From a bacterium (GTDB lineage: Bacteria; Verrucomicrobiota; Verrucomicrobiia; Limisphaerales; J093): a stretch of DNA of 6,592 nucleotides. Of the stretch, positions 1-5,725 are shown piece by piece. The stretch's first letter is position 1. Each line of letters starts with the position of its first letter. The position numbers and the translations under genes are program-made. Where the stretch lies: positions 1-6,592 of the forward strand of contig JAJXTA010000164.1 in NCBI GenBank assembly GCA_021784265.1. Reading direction: 5' to 3'. The notes below the pieces were generated by a model. It saw nothing but the letters and a program-made list of their open reading frames with translations, did no database searches and was not told where the DNA came from.

Positions 1-1
1 A

Positions 2-256
2 ACCATCAGTGTGGACTGGGGCGTGTGGTTTTACGGTCTGCGGCGGTTGCCGGATGGCGAGATGCTGTTGCGCTATAATGCCCCGGGCATTATCTGGCCT
101 AACGCGGACTTCTTTGGCGTATTCGTGTTGTTCGACAACGCCCCAAGTACTGCGCCCGCCCAGTCGTGGGGTTTCGTTCAGGGTTATGGGACGCTGATCG
201 ACAGCACGGCGCCGCAGGCGCCGGTCCGGTTCTATCTGCCTGGGGTGCCGCATTAG
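2..256 (+). CDS. C-terminal fragment of unrecognised protein (5' end outside window)
   Basis: The reading frame is open from the left edge of the window (from base 2) to a TAG stop at 254-256, giving about 84 visible residues. A GTG at 11 could serve as a start, but no ribosome binding site can be seen there and the frame is open before it, so I treat this as the 3' end of a longer gene. The visible part is rich in aromatic residues and glycine/proline (WGVWFYGLRRLP, RYNAPGIIWPNADFFGVFVLFD, PVRFYLPGVPH), which suggests a beta-rich, possibly extracytoplasmic domain. No transmembrane segment or catalytic motif is visible. I do not recognise the family and assign no function. It lies 5' of an IS remnant, so its downstream context may have been rearranged. 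Confidence 0.55.
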   Translation, partial: TISVDWGVWFYGLRRLPDGEMLLRYNAPGIIWPNADFFGVFVLFDNAPSTAPAQSWGFVQGYGTLIDSTAPQAPVRFYLPGVPH

Positions 257-319
257 TGTCGGCTCAGGGGGCGGGGCATCGCAGTTGCGGAGACTTATTG
301 TGGGTCCTGCGTCTGATAA

Positions 320-748
320 CCGGAGGGCGCCTTCATTGAGGAGCTCTACGGGGTGATGACCGTCGGCGACTCGGCGCTGATCACCGGGTTGGGGTGGGAT
401 ACGGTCAAGGGCATCGTTAAGGCCAAGCGGGAGCGACGGGCCGGTCATCCCCGGCTCAAGGACCTCCAGTCGCTGTCGATCGACGAGATTTATGTGGGCC
501 GGACCAAGAAGTTCTACACGCTGGTCCTGGACTTGGAGAACGGGCGGATTGTCTGGGTGGCACCGGGTCGGGGTGGCGATGCTTTGCGCAAGTTCTTCCG
601 CGCGTCGCGTTTGCGCAAAACCCGCATCACGGCCGTGGCGATGGACATGAGCGCGGCTTACTGGGCGGCGGCGGTGGAGCCTTGGCCGCCTGCGGCCATC
701 GTGTTTGACCGATTCCACAGGGTCGCCCGGCCGGAAATTGCCCGTTGA
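320..748 (+). pseudogene. ISL3-family transposase remnant, truncated at both ends
   Basis: The frame opens after a TAA at 317-319 and closes with TGA at 746-748. GTG 353 and ATG 356 are possible internal starts, but homology-like sequence (FIEELYGVMTVGDSALI) begins before them at about 332. The protein carries the core of a DDE transposase of the ISL3 type: an HTH-like piece (GLGWDTVKGIVKAK), then 'LSIDEIYVG' with the first catalytic-type Asp, 'YTLVLDLENGRIVWV', 'AVAMDMSAAYWAAAV' with the second Asp, and 'AIVFDRFHRVA'. Full-length members are about 400 residues. Here the N-terminal zinc-finger/DNA-binding part is gone, and so is everything after 'FDRFH', including the region with the third acidic residue. 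The frame ends abruptly in unrelated-looking residues (RPEIAR). No flanking terminal inverted repeats or target duplications were found. It is almost certainly inactive, a relic of an old insertion. The family call rests on motif recall, not a search. Confidence 0.8.
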
Positions 749-826
749 CGCTCTACCGGCGACTGTTAGGGTGCGGTTGATTCGGCCGAGTCGATAGGCG
801 GTTCAAACGTCCTGATGGGCGGGATT

Positions 827-1606
827 ATGAAACTAGGAAACTCCGTTGCGGTCGGGTGCGTGGCCGGTGTCAGCCTCTGCGCCGCGTGCGCGCAGATCGT
901 CGCGCCGCATGAAACCTTGGAGCCACCCTCGGGGCCGATCGTGGTGAATGCTGGCTTCAGCCCCGTGCCGCGGATACCAACGAGTGCGCCCGCGGGGCCC
1001 GCGTCACAGCCCATTGACCTGACCCCCTTCTACGGGAAGGCGAGCGGGACGGAGGGAGATGCCTGGTTCACCCACGAAGATTGGAAGATTGTCCCCAAGG
1101 GATTGCAGACGTTTGATGGGATTCTCTTCGACGTGTCCGGAACCATGTTGCTGCGGGGTACGAGCTTGCCCCAGCTCAAGGAAGCCATTCGCGGCATCCC
1201 GATCCAGCGACGCTGCCGCTATATTCACTTGCTGCACGGCCTGGGTTACAGTGATAACGACGGCACGACGGTCGCGGTGATGGAACTCCACTATCCGGAC
1301 GGCCAGCAGCGGGATATCCCGATCGTGGTCGGCATCCATGTGCGCAACTGGTGGAAGGAGCCGCAGGAGCCCGTGAGCGAGGTGTTTGACCTCGGGTCGG
1401 GGGTGGCGTGGAGCGGGCAGGGGACCTACCCGGCGGCGCCCACCAGCGTGCGCCTGTTTCGGAGCACGTTCGTGAACCCGCGGCTCAACGAACCGATCGA
1501 CCACATCGATTTTGTCTCCAAGAACAGCCGGGCCATCCTTTGCATTGTCTCGATCAGCGTGGGGTACCAGCGCCCGGTCACGGTGGCCAAACCGGCCGCC
1601 CCGTGA
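827..1606 (+). CDS. Secreted beta-rich hypothetical protein (NPCBM/jelly-roll-like module suspected)
   Basis: This is a protein of about 259 residues with an N-terminal export signal: MKLGNSV, then a hydrophobic stretch (AVGCVAGVSLCAACA) and a likely signal peptidase I site after 'ACA'. The 'LCAAC' stretch is a poor lipobox, so lipoprotein anchoring is less likely. I chose ATG 827 because a Lys directly follows the Met. ATG 815, four codons upstream in frame, is equally possible, and neither has a well-spaced ribosome binding site. The mature part has a short low-complexity linker, then one beta-rich domain from about residue 65 to the end. Its motifs are 'GLQTFDGILFDVSG', 'IPIQRRCRYIHLLHGLGYS', 'VAVMELHYPDGQQRDIPIVVG', 'NWWKEP', 'RLFRSTFVNPRLNEPIDHIDFVS' and a final beta strand. 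The pattern recalls galactose-binding-like or NPCBM-type domains common in verrucomicrobial secreted proteins, which is inference from style. A role in carbohydrate or surface binding is possible but not shown. The HEAT-repeat gene follows closely and may be co-transcribed. Confidence 0.75.
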   Translation: MKLGNSVAVGCVAGVSLCAACAQIVAPHETLEPPSGPIVVNAGFSPVPRIPTSAPAGPASQPIDLTPFYGKASGTEGDAWFTHEDWKIVPKGLQTFDGILFDVSGTMLLRGTSLPQLKEAIRGIPIQRRCRYIHLLHGLGYSDNDGTTVAVMELHYPDGQQRDIPIVVGIHVRNWWKEPQEPVSEVFDLGSGVAWSGQGTYPAAPTSVRLFRSTFVNPRLNEPIDHIDFVSKNSRAILCIVSISVGYQRPVTVAKPAAP

Positions 1607-1630
1607 GGTGCGCCCGTTGCCGGCGTGCCG

Positions 1631-2527
1631 ATGGCCATGAAGCGGTGTTGGCTGGTGCTGGGCGCGGTCGTGTTGCTGCTGGGGGGCGTCGGGCTGGCCG
1701 TGCTGCTCGTGCCTCGCGAGCCGGTGTACCAGGGACGGCCCATCAGTGTCTGGATCCAAGAGTTAACGGGGCCGGTGGCGAACTTCGCCGGGGCGGTCGC
1801 GTCCCCCACGCTGCCCCGGTTGTTGGCGCAGACTCCCGGCCCGGAGATCCTGCCTTATCTGCGCGCCACGTTGCACCGAGGCAATTCGACCGTGTCGCGC
1901 CTGTATGTGCGGTGGTATCCGCGGTTGCCGCCCCCGCTCGTCCGGCGGCTGCCGGCCCCCAACCCGCTGCGGGACACCCAACTGCGCTACCGCGCCGGGT
2001 TGATCCTCTACTACATGGGCCCCACCGCCGCCGCGGCGCTCCCGGACCTGCGTGACGCTCTGCGGGACGAGAGCCCGGAAGTGCGGCGCATCGCGGCCAC
2101 CGCGCTCGGGGTGCTGGGACCCGCCGCCCGGTCGGCGGCGCCAGCACTGCTGCGCGCCTTGCAGGATCCCATGCCCGACGTGCGGCGGGCCGCCCTCCGC
2201 GCCTTGCCTGGCGTCGAAAACGACCCGGCGCGGCTCGTGCCCGCCATCGCGGATCGACTCAAGGACGCCGATCCCGGGGTGCGGACCGACGCCGCGGAGA
2301 TGCTCAAAGACGCCGGTCCAAAGGCCGAGTTGGCCGTGCCCGCTCTGATCCGGGCCTTGGAGGACCCTGATAACGACGTGTTCATCTTCGCGGCGCAGGC
2401 GCTAGGCCGCATCGGTCCCTCCGCCCGGGCCGCCGTGCCCGCCCTTGAACGAGCCTTGCGCGCGCCCCGCCCGTACAGCGAGACCACCCTTCGCTGGGCA
2501 TTGCAACAACTCCAGCCCCAGCCGTAG
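1631..2527 (+). CDS. Membrane-anchored HEAT-repeat protein
   Basis: This is a protein of about 298 residues with one N-terminal transmembrane segment (about residues 7-27, LVLGAVVLLLGGVGLAVLLV) after MAMKRCW. A linker with 'VYQGRPISVWIQEL' follows, then HEAT-like alpha-helical repeats from about residue 118 to the C-terminus. At least four or five units are visible, with the recurring pattern 'GP.A..A.PAL..AL.D..P.VR..A..AL': GPTAAAALPDLRDALRDESPEVRR, GPAARSAAPALLRALQDPMPDVRR, a diverged VPAIADRLKDADPGVRT, GPKAELAVPALIRALEDPDNDV and GPSARAAVPALERALRAP. HEAT arrays form curved scaffolds for protein-protein contacts, so an envelope scaffold facing the periplasm is plausible, but the partner is unknown. 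No catalytic motif is seen. The start is uncertain: GTG 1625, ATG 1631 and ATG 1637 are all in frame. A GAGGTG at 1605-1610 overlaps the stop of the upstream gene and lies 14 bases before 1625. The short gap implies co-transcription with the preceding gene. Confidence 0.85.
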   Translation: MAMKRCWLVLGAVVLLLGGVGLAVLLVPREPVYQGRPISVWIQELTGPVANFAGAVASPTLPRLLAQTPGPEILPYLRATLHRGNSTVSRLYVRWYPRLPPPLVRRLPAPNPLRDTQLRYRAGLILYYMGPTAAAALPDLRDALRDESPEVRRIAATALGVLGPAARSAAPALLRALQDPMPDVRRAALRALPGVENDPARLVPAIADRLKDADPGVRTDAAEMLKDAGPKAELAVPALIRALEDPDNDVFIFAAQALGRIGPSARAAVPALERALRAPRPYSETTLRWALQQLQPQP

Positions 2528-2630
2528 CGGCGCCGGGCTGCTCCGAGGCTCCGGGTGTGCACAAAGGAACCGCCGGGATTGCGGCGGCGCGGCGGCGCGC
2601 GCATCGCTTGGTGGCGTAACCCCACGGCTA

Positions 2631-2652
2631 GCCGCGCCAACACGGGCGCGGC
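2631..2652. repeat. Perfect 8-bp inverted repeat (potential stem-loop)
   Basis: GCCGCGCC at 2631-2638 is exactly complementary to GGCGCGGC at 2645-2652, with a 6-base loop (AACACG). The left arm overlaps the 10-bp palindrome CGGCTAGCCG at 2625-2634. No T-run follows, so it is not a typical intrinsic terminator. It could be part of a REP-like dispersed element or a by-product of extreme GC content. Confidence 0.55.
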
Positions 2653-2679
2653 GCGGGCCGCCCCGTGCGGTGCGCCCGC
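2653..2679. repeat. 6-bp inverted repeat (potential second stem-loop)
   Basis: GCGGGC at 2653-2658 pairs with GCCCGC at 2674-2679 across a 15-base loop. An alternative smaller stem, CCGC (2658-2661) with GCGG (2667-2670), could form instead. It directly abuts the first inverted repeat, giving two adjacent hairpins. The significance is uncertain in such GC-rich sequence. Confidence 0.35.
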
Positions 2680-2684
2680 CTCTA

Positions 2685-2714
2685 TTGACAAATGGCGGAG
2701 CCTGGTGGAACTTA
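2685..2714 (+). promoter_or_regulatory. Candidate sigma-70-type promoter for the proline-rich protein gene
   Basis: A perfect TTGACA lies at 2685-2690, just where the GC-rich stretch ends. A weak -10-like AACTTA sits at 2709-2714 after an 18-base spacer, and CTTAAC at 2711-2716 is an alternative with a 20-base spacer. The position, about 35 bases before the start codon at 2749, is reasonable. Only the -35 element is convincing. Confidence 0.35.
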
Positions 2715-2733
2715 ACCACGCAGTAAGCCGGTT

Positions 2734-2740
2734 GAAGGGA
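2734..2740 (+). promoter_or_regulatory. Ribosome binding site for the gene at 2749
   Basis: GAAGGGA lies 8 bases before the ATG at 2749. This is a good purine-rich Shine-Dalgarno-like site with normal spacing, and it supports the chosen start. It is the clearest such site on the plus strand of this window. Confidence 0.6.
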
Positions 2741-2748
2741 AAACGACG

Positions 2749-3174
2749 ATGAATACGACCGCTTTGATCCCATGTGCGCTGCTGCTGCTCTCGGTGCCAA
2801 CAGCGTTCGCTCAAGAAACGCCTAAGGCCCCCGCTCAGACGCCGCCTCCCGTTCGGGCCGTGGAACCCCAGCCGTCCGCGGAGCAAGAACCGCCCAAGGC
2901 CCCCGCCCAGAAGCCGCCTCCCCGGACGGAACATGCGCTCCCAGTGCCGACCCGGACGAAGGAACTCCCCTTTCTCTTGGTCAAACCCAAACCCCGCCCA
3001 GGCGGTCCGGTCACCTACGGCGGAGCGTTGGCGGATATCGTGCATGCGGACAAACCGCTCCACGAGTTGAATCCGTTCGCCCCGGCTGAATACGGCGACG
3101 GGACCCAGAATCTGGTCCGTGACCCCATCACCGGCAAACCCCAGGGGATCGCGCTGTTTTCCCTGCACTTTTGA
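2749..3174 (+). CDS. Small proline-rich secreted hypothetical protein
   Basis: This is a 141-residue protein with a clear Sec signal peptide: MNTTALIPCALLLLSVPTAFA, with likely cleavage after 'AFA' before QETPK. The start is supported by GAAGGGA 8 bases upstream. The mature protein begins with a proline/alanine-rich segment (about residues 22-70) that contains an internal direct repeat, QETPKAPAQTPPP at 22-34 and QEPPKAPAQKPPP at 46-58. A more ordered-looking C-terminal part follows (about 75-141): ELPFLLVKPKPRPGGP, 'ALADIVHADKPLHELNPFAPAEYGDGTQNL' in pieces, and an end in 'PITGKPQGIALFSLHF'. The extended Pro-rich segment would suit a periplasmic spacer or cell-wall-spanning linker, with the C-terminal part as the functional unit; that is inference. 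I do not recognise a named family, though similar C-termini seem familiar from verrucomicrobial proteins. The gene ends 2 bp from the convergent permease gene. Confidence 0.8.
   Translation: MNTTALIPCALLLLSVPTAFAQETPKAPAQTPPPVRAVEPQPSAEQEPPKAPAQKPPPRTEHALPVPTRTKELPFLLVKPKPRPGGPVTYGGALADIVHADKPLHELNPFAPAEYGDGTQNLVRDPITGKPQGIALFSLHF
2812..2922 (+). repeat. Imperfect in-frame direct repeat, 72-nt period
   Basis: The 39-base stretches 2812-2850 and 2884-2922 match at 35 of 39 positions by my count. They are spaced by 72 nt (24 codons), and both encode the QE.PKAPAQ.PPP motif. This looks like a tandem duplication inside the Pro-rich segment of the gene at 2749. Confidence 0.7.
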
Positions 3175-3176
3175 GG

Positions 3177-4181
3177 TCAGCGGCGCTTCCCCACCCGGTC
3201 CAAGAGGACGGCGGTTAGGAGAATGAAGCCTACCAGGGCCTTTTCCCAGTGATCGCCAATGTTGAGGAAGCTGATGGCGGGGCGGATGGTGGCCAGTAAG
3301 AGGCAGCCCAGAAAGGCCCCCAGCACCGTCCCCTTTCCGCCGCTGAGGCTGGCCCCGCCCACGATCACGGCGGTGATCACCTTCAGTTCGTCGCCTTCAC
3401 CGGCAGTGGGAATGGCCGCGTCCAACCGGGCGCAGAACAGCAGACCGGCCAGGGCGGCGAGGGTGCCCGAGAGGGCGTAGTTGAAGACCTTGAGCCGGTT
3501 GACCGCGATGCCGCTGAGCCAGGCCGCCTGTTCGTTGCCCCCGAGATAGTAGTTCTGCCGGAAGAAGCGGTGCTTGCGCAGGAGCACGTCGGCCACCACC
3601 ACCAAGAGCAGCGAAACCACGATCGGCATTTGCACACCGGTCCACTGCCCACCCCCCAGCCAGCCCGGCCAATGAACCGCCAACACGCGGCCTTGGCCCA
3701 GCCAGCAGAACCCCGGGGCGAAGCCGGAGCGTCCCACCCCGCCGGACACGATATAGGTTAGGCCGCGGGCGAGGAGCATCGTGCCGAGGGTGGTGATGAA
3801 GGGGTTGATGCCCAGCCGGGCGATGAACAGGCCGTTGGCAGTTCCAATGGCGGCGCCCACTCCTAAGCCCACGGCCAGGGCCAGCGGCCACGCGACGTGC
3901 AGCGCCGGGTCGCGCATCAGCACCCCGGCCACCATGGCCGCCAAAGCCGAGACCGATCCCACCGAGAGATCGAACCCCCCGGAGACCAGCAAGACGGTCA
4001 TCCCGCAGGCCATGATGGCGTAACCGAAGAGATACAGGAGCACCGTGTTGATCGTGGCTGGAGCCAGGAAGGCGGGATCGTAGAGCCAGAGGCCCAGCCA
4101 GAAGCCGGCGACAAGCAGGAGGATCCGCAGCTCGCTGAGGCGGCTGAGTTGGCGGAGCAGGGAAGCGGGGGGCGGGTTCAT
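3177..4181 (-). CDS. ABC sugar-type importer permease (RbsC-like, BPD_transp_2 family)
   Basis: This is a 334-residue polytopic inner-membrane protein that would form the channel of a CUT2/ribose-type ABC importer, probably as a homodimer. Hydrophobic segments lie at about 19-35, 44-67, 74-89, 98-122, 125-147, 183-201, 233-252, 268-298 and 314-328, in line with the family's eight to ten helices. Diagnostic motifs are '[13 protein letters not shown]' (68-80; the family usually has GGIDLSVGS), '[19 protein letters not shown]', '[12 protein letters not shown]' (214-225; the conserved cytoplasmic loop expected to contact the ATPase) and '[18 protein letters not shown]' (275-292). The length is close to RbsC (about 320). 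Its ATG overlaps the TGA of the ATPase gene by 4 bp (4178-4181), indicating translational coupling. It is the last gene of the operon seen here. The substrate cannot be read from the sequence, so no rbs, xyl or other symbol is given. Confidence 0.95.
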   Translation of the reverse strand: MNPPPASLLRQLSRLSELRILLLVAGFWLGLWLYDPAFLAPATINTVLLYLFGYAIMACGMTVLLVSGGFDLSVGSVSALAAMVAGVLMRDPALHVAWPLALAVGLGVGAAIGTANGLFIARLGINPFITTLGTMLLARGLTYIVSGGVGRSGFAPGFCWLGQGRVLAVHWPGWLGGGQWTGVQMPIVVSLLLVVVADVLLRKHRFFRQNYYLGGNEQAAWLSGIAVNRLKVFNYALSGTLAALAGLLFCARLDAAIPTAGEGDELKVITAVIVGGASLSGGKGTVLGAFLGCLLLATIRPAISFLNIGDHWEKALVGFILLTAVLLDRVGKRR

Positions 4182-5725
4182 TCGGTGTCGGGCGTGTCGT
4201 TGGTGGCGGTCGCGGGCGGACTCTCGGCCCCTAGCGCGGCAGCGATGATCCGTTGCTCGGTGGCCTCGGCTCCGGTCAGGCGAGCCACCAGCCGACCCGC
4301 CCGCATGACCAGCACCCGGTCCGCCAGCCCAAGAATCTCCGGCAGGTCCGAGGAGATGAGCAGCACGGCCGCCCCCTCCTTGGCGAGGCCCCGCAACTGG
4401 CCATAGATTTCCGACCGCGCCCCGATGTCCACTCCGCGGGTTGGTTCGTCAGCGATCAGGAGCCGCGGACCCAGCCCGATCCAGGCGGCCAAGAGGACCT
4501 TCTGTTGGTTGCCCCCGGACAGCCGTCCGATGGTCTGGTGCACGTCGGGCGCGACGATGCGGGAGCGTTCGCGGCAGGCCCGCGCGTGCTGCTCCATCTG
4601 ACCATCCCGCACGAAGCCCCAGCGCCCGCAAAAGCGCCCCAGGCCCGGGGCGGCGAGGTTGTGGGCAATGCTCTGGTCCAGGAACAAGCCCTGGCCTTTG
4701 CGGTCCTCGGTGACGTAAGCGATGCCCAGCTCAATGGCCTCGCGCGGGGTGCGCGGGTTGACCGATACGCCGTCCAGCCGAATCTCTCCCTCGAGCGCCG
4801 GCTCGGCCCCGAACAGGGCGCGGCCCAGCGCGGTGCGCCCCGCCCCAACCAAGCCCGCCAGCCCCACAATCTCACCCGGCCAGACCTCGAGGCTGACGGG
4901 GCCAAACGCCCCGGGCCGGGTCAAGCCCGCGGCCTGCAGCCGCGGCCGGCCGCCCCGCTCGGCGCCGCCCCGTTTCCCGAAGACGGAGTGTAGCTCGCGC
5001 CCCACCATGAGCCGTGCCAACGCTGCTTCCGTGACCTCCGCGCGGGCACAGGTGGTCACCCGTCGGCCGTCGCGCAAGACGGTCATGCGGTCGGCCAGCG
5101 CCAGCACCTCCGGCAGGTGGTGGGAGATATAGACTACGCCCTTACCCAGGGCGCGCAGATGCCGGATCAGTCCGAAGAGGGCCTCTTTCTCCCTTTGGGT
5201 AAGAGAGCTGGTGGGCTCATCCAGGAGCAGGACCTTCGGTTGCGCGGCCAGGCACTTGAGGATTTCGACCACTTGTCGTTCGGCCAGCGCCAACTGGCCC
5301 ACGAGGGTGTCGGGGCTCAGGCCGACACCGAAGCTGGCCAGGATCTGTTCGGCTTGTCGCCGCAGCTCCGTTCCGCGGATGAAATGCCAGCGATTCACCG
5401 GTTGGCGGTTGGGAAGAAGGTTCTCTGCCACGGAGAGTGAGTCGATCACGCTCAGTTCCTGATACACCGCCGCCACCCCGGCCGCCGCGGCGTCACGAGC
5501 GTGCCGGAACCGCACGGGGCGCCCACCGACGAGGATCTGGCCCGCGTCCGGTTGGAGTGTGCCGGCCAGCAGGTTGATCAGGGTGCTCTTGCCCGCCCCG
5601 TTTTCGCCTACCAAGGCGTGCACTTCGCCCGAGAGCACCTCCAGGTCCACGCCTTCCAGGGCTTGGATACCGCCGAAGCGCTTACCCAAGCCGCGGACCG
5701 CCAGCGCCGGAGCCGCCGCGCTCAC
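4178..5725 (-). CDS. ABC sugar-type importer ATPase with two nucleotide-binding domains (RbsA/MglA-like)
   Basis: This 515-residue protein has two tandem ABC domains, as usual for CUT2 importers (about 500 residues), and would power uptake at the cytoplasmic face. Domain 1 has Walker [10 protein letters not shown] (40-48), Q-loop Gln 89 (VYQE), a degenerate signature LALAERQ (145-151), Walker [12 protein letters not shown] (165-175, Glu 170) and an H-loop in ISHHL (200-204). Domain 2 has a degenerate Walker A GLVGAGRT (291-298, Arg in place of Lys), a perfect signature LSGGNQQ (402-408), Walker [13 protein letters not shown] (422-433), and 'ISSDLPE' where an H-loop His would be. This asymmetry, with a good Walker A in domain 1 and a good signature in domain 2, is normal for the family. 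The start is GTG 5725, overlapping the TGA of the upstream binding-protein gene by 4 bp (GTGA, 5722-5725). Its stop overlaps the permease start in the same way. The C-terminal tail is Thr/Ala/Pro-rich. Confidence 0.96.
   Translation of the reverse strand: MSAAAPALAVRGLGKRFGGIQALEGVDLEVLSGEVHALVGENGAGKSTLINLLAGTLQPDAGQILVGGRPVRFRHARDAAAAGVAAVYQELSVIDSLSVAENLLPNRQPVNRWHFIRGTELRRQAEQILASFGVGLSPDTLVGQLALAERQVVEILKCLAAQPKVLLLDEPTSSLTQREKEALFGLIRHLRALGKGVVYISHHLPEVLALADRMTVLRDGRRVTTCARAEVTEAALARLMVGRELHSVFGKRGGAERGGRPRLQAAGLTRPGAFGPVSLEVWPGEIVGLAGLVGAGRTALGRALFGAEPALEGEIRLDGVSVNPRTPREAIELGIAYVTEDRKGQGLFLDQSIAHNLAAPGLGRFCGRWGFVRDGQMEQHARACRERSRIVAPDVHQTIGRLSGGNQQKVLLAAWIGLGPRLLIADEPTRGVDIGARSEIYGQLRGLAKEGAAVLLISSDLPEILGLADRVLVMRAGRLVARLTGAEATEQRIIAAALGAESPPATATNDTPDTE

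Larger units (their letters stand above)
2528..2748. other. GC-rich structured intergenic region
   Basis: These 221 bases between the HEAT-repeat gene and the proline-rich protein gene hold no convincing gene. The section from about 2570 to 2680 is extremely GC-rich and contains a 10-bp palindrome and two potential stem-loops. The last 65 bases become less GC-rich and hold a candidate promoter and a good ribosome binding site for the gene at 2749. Short open frames crossing this stretch have compositionally biased Arg/Ala/Gly/Pro translations and look spurious. Confidence 0.6.

Noticed and set aside
745..772. TTGACG (745-750) with TAGGGT (767-772) as a promoter for the secreted protein gene
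   Set aside because: The spacer is acceptable at 16 bases, but the -10 match is only 3 of 6 and the element overlaps the end of the transposase remnant. It is too weak to list as a feature.
1004..1759. A 251-codon minus-strand open frame opposite the secreted protein gene
   Set aside because: It is His/Arg/Pro-rich with no plausible fold or ribosome binding site and is antisense to a coherent beta-rich protein with a signal peptide.
2519..2560. Possible intrinsic terminator just after the HEAT-repeat gene
   Set aside because: Only short imperfect pairings (for example GCCG/CGGC around 2521-2531) and no T-run are present, so there is no support for a terminator.
2692..2715. Tiny open frame starting at ATG 2692 (7 codons) in the leader of the Pro-rich gene, as a possible leader peptide
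   Set aside because: It has no ribosome binding site of its own, no attenuator-like codon run, and it overlaps the candidate promoter spacer and so would not be transcribed from it.
2011..3168. A 385-codon open frame on the minus strand across the HEAT-repeat and Pro-rich genes
   Set aside because: Its translation is dominated by Arg/Ala/Gly/Ser without recognisable domains. It lies fully antisense to two genes with clear signal/TM segments and repeats, which is typical of stop-poor GC-rich shadows.
4253..4993. A 246-codon plus-strand open frame inside the ABC ATPase gene
   Set aside because: The opposite strand encodes unmistakable ABC ATPase motifs over the same stretch, so this frame is a shadow.
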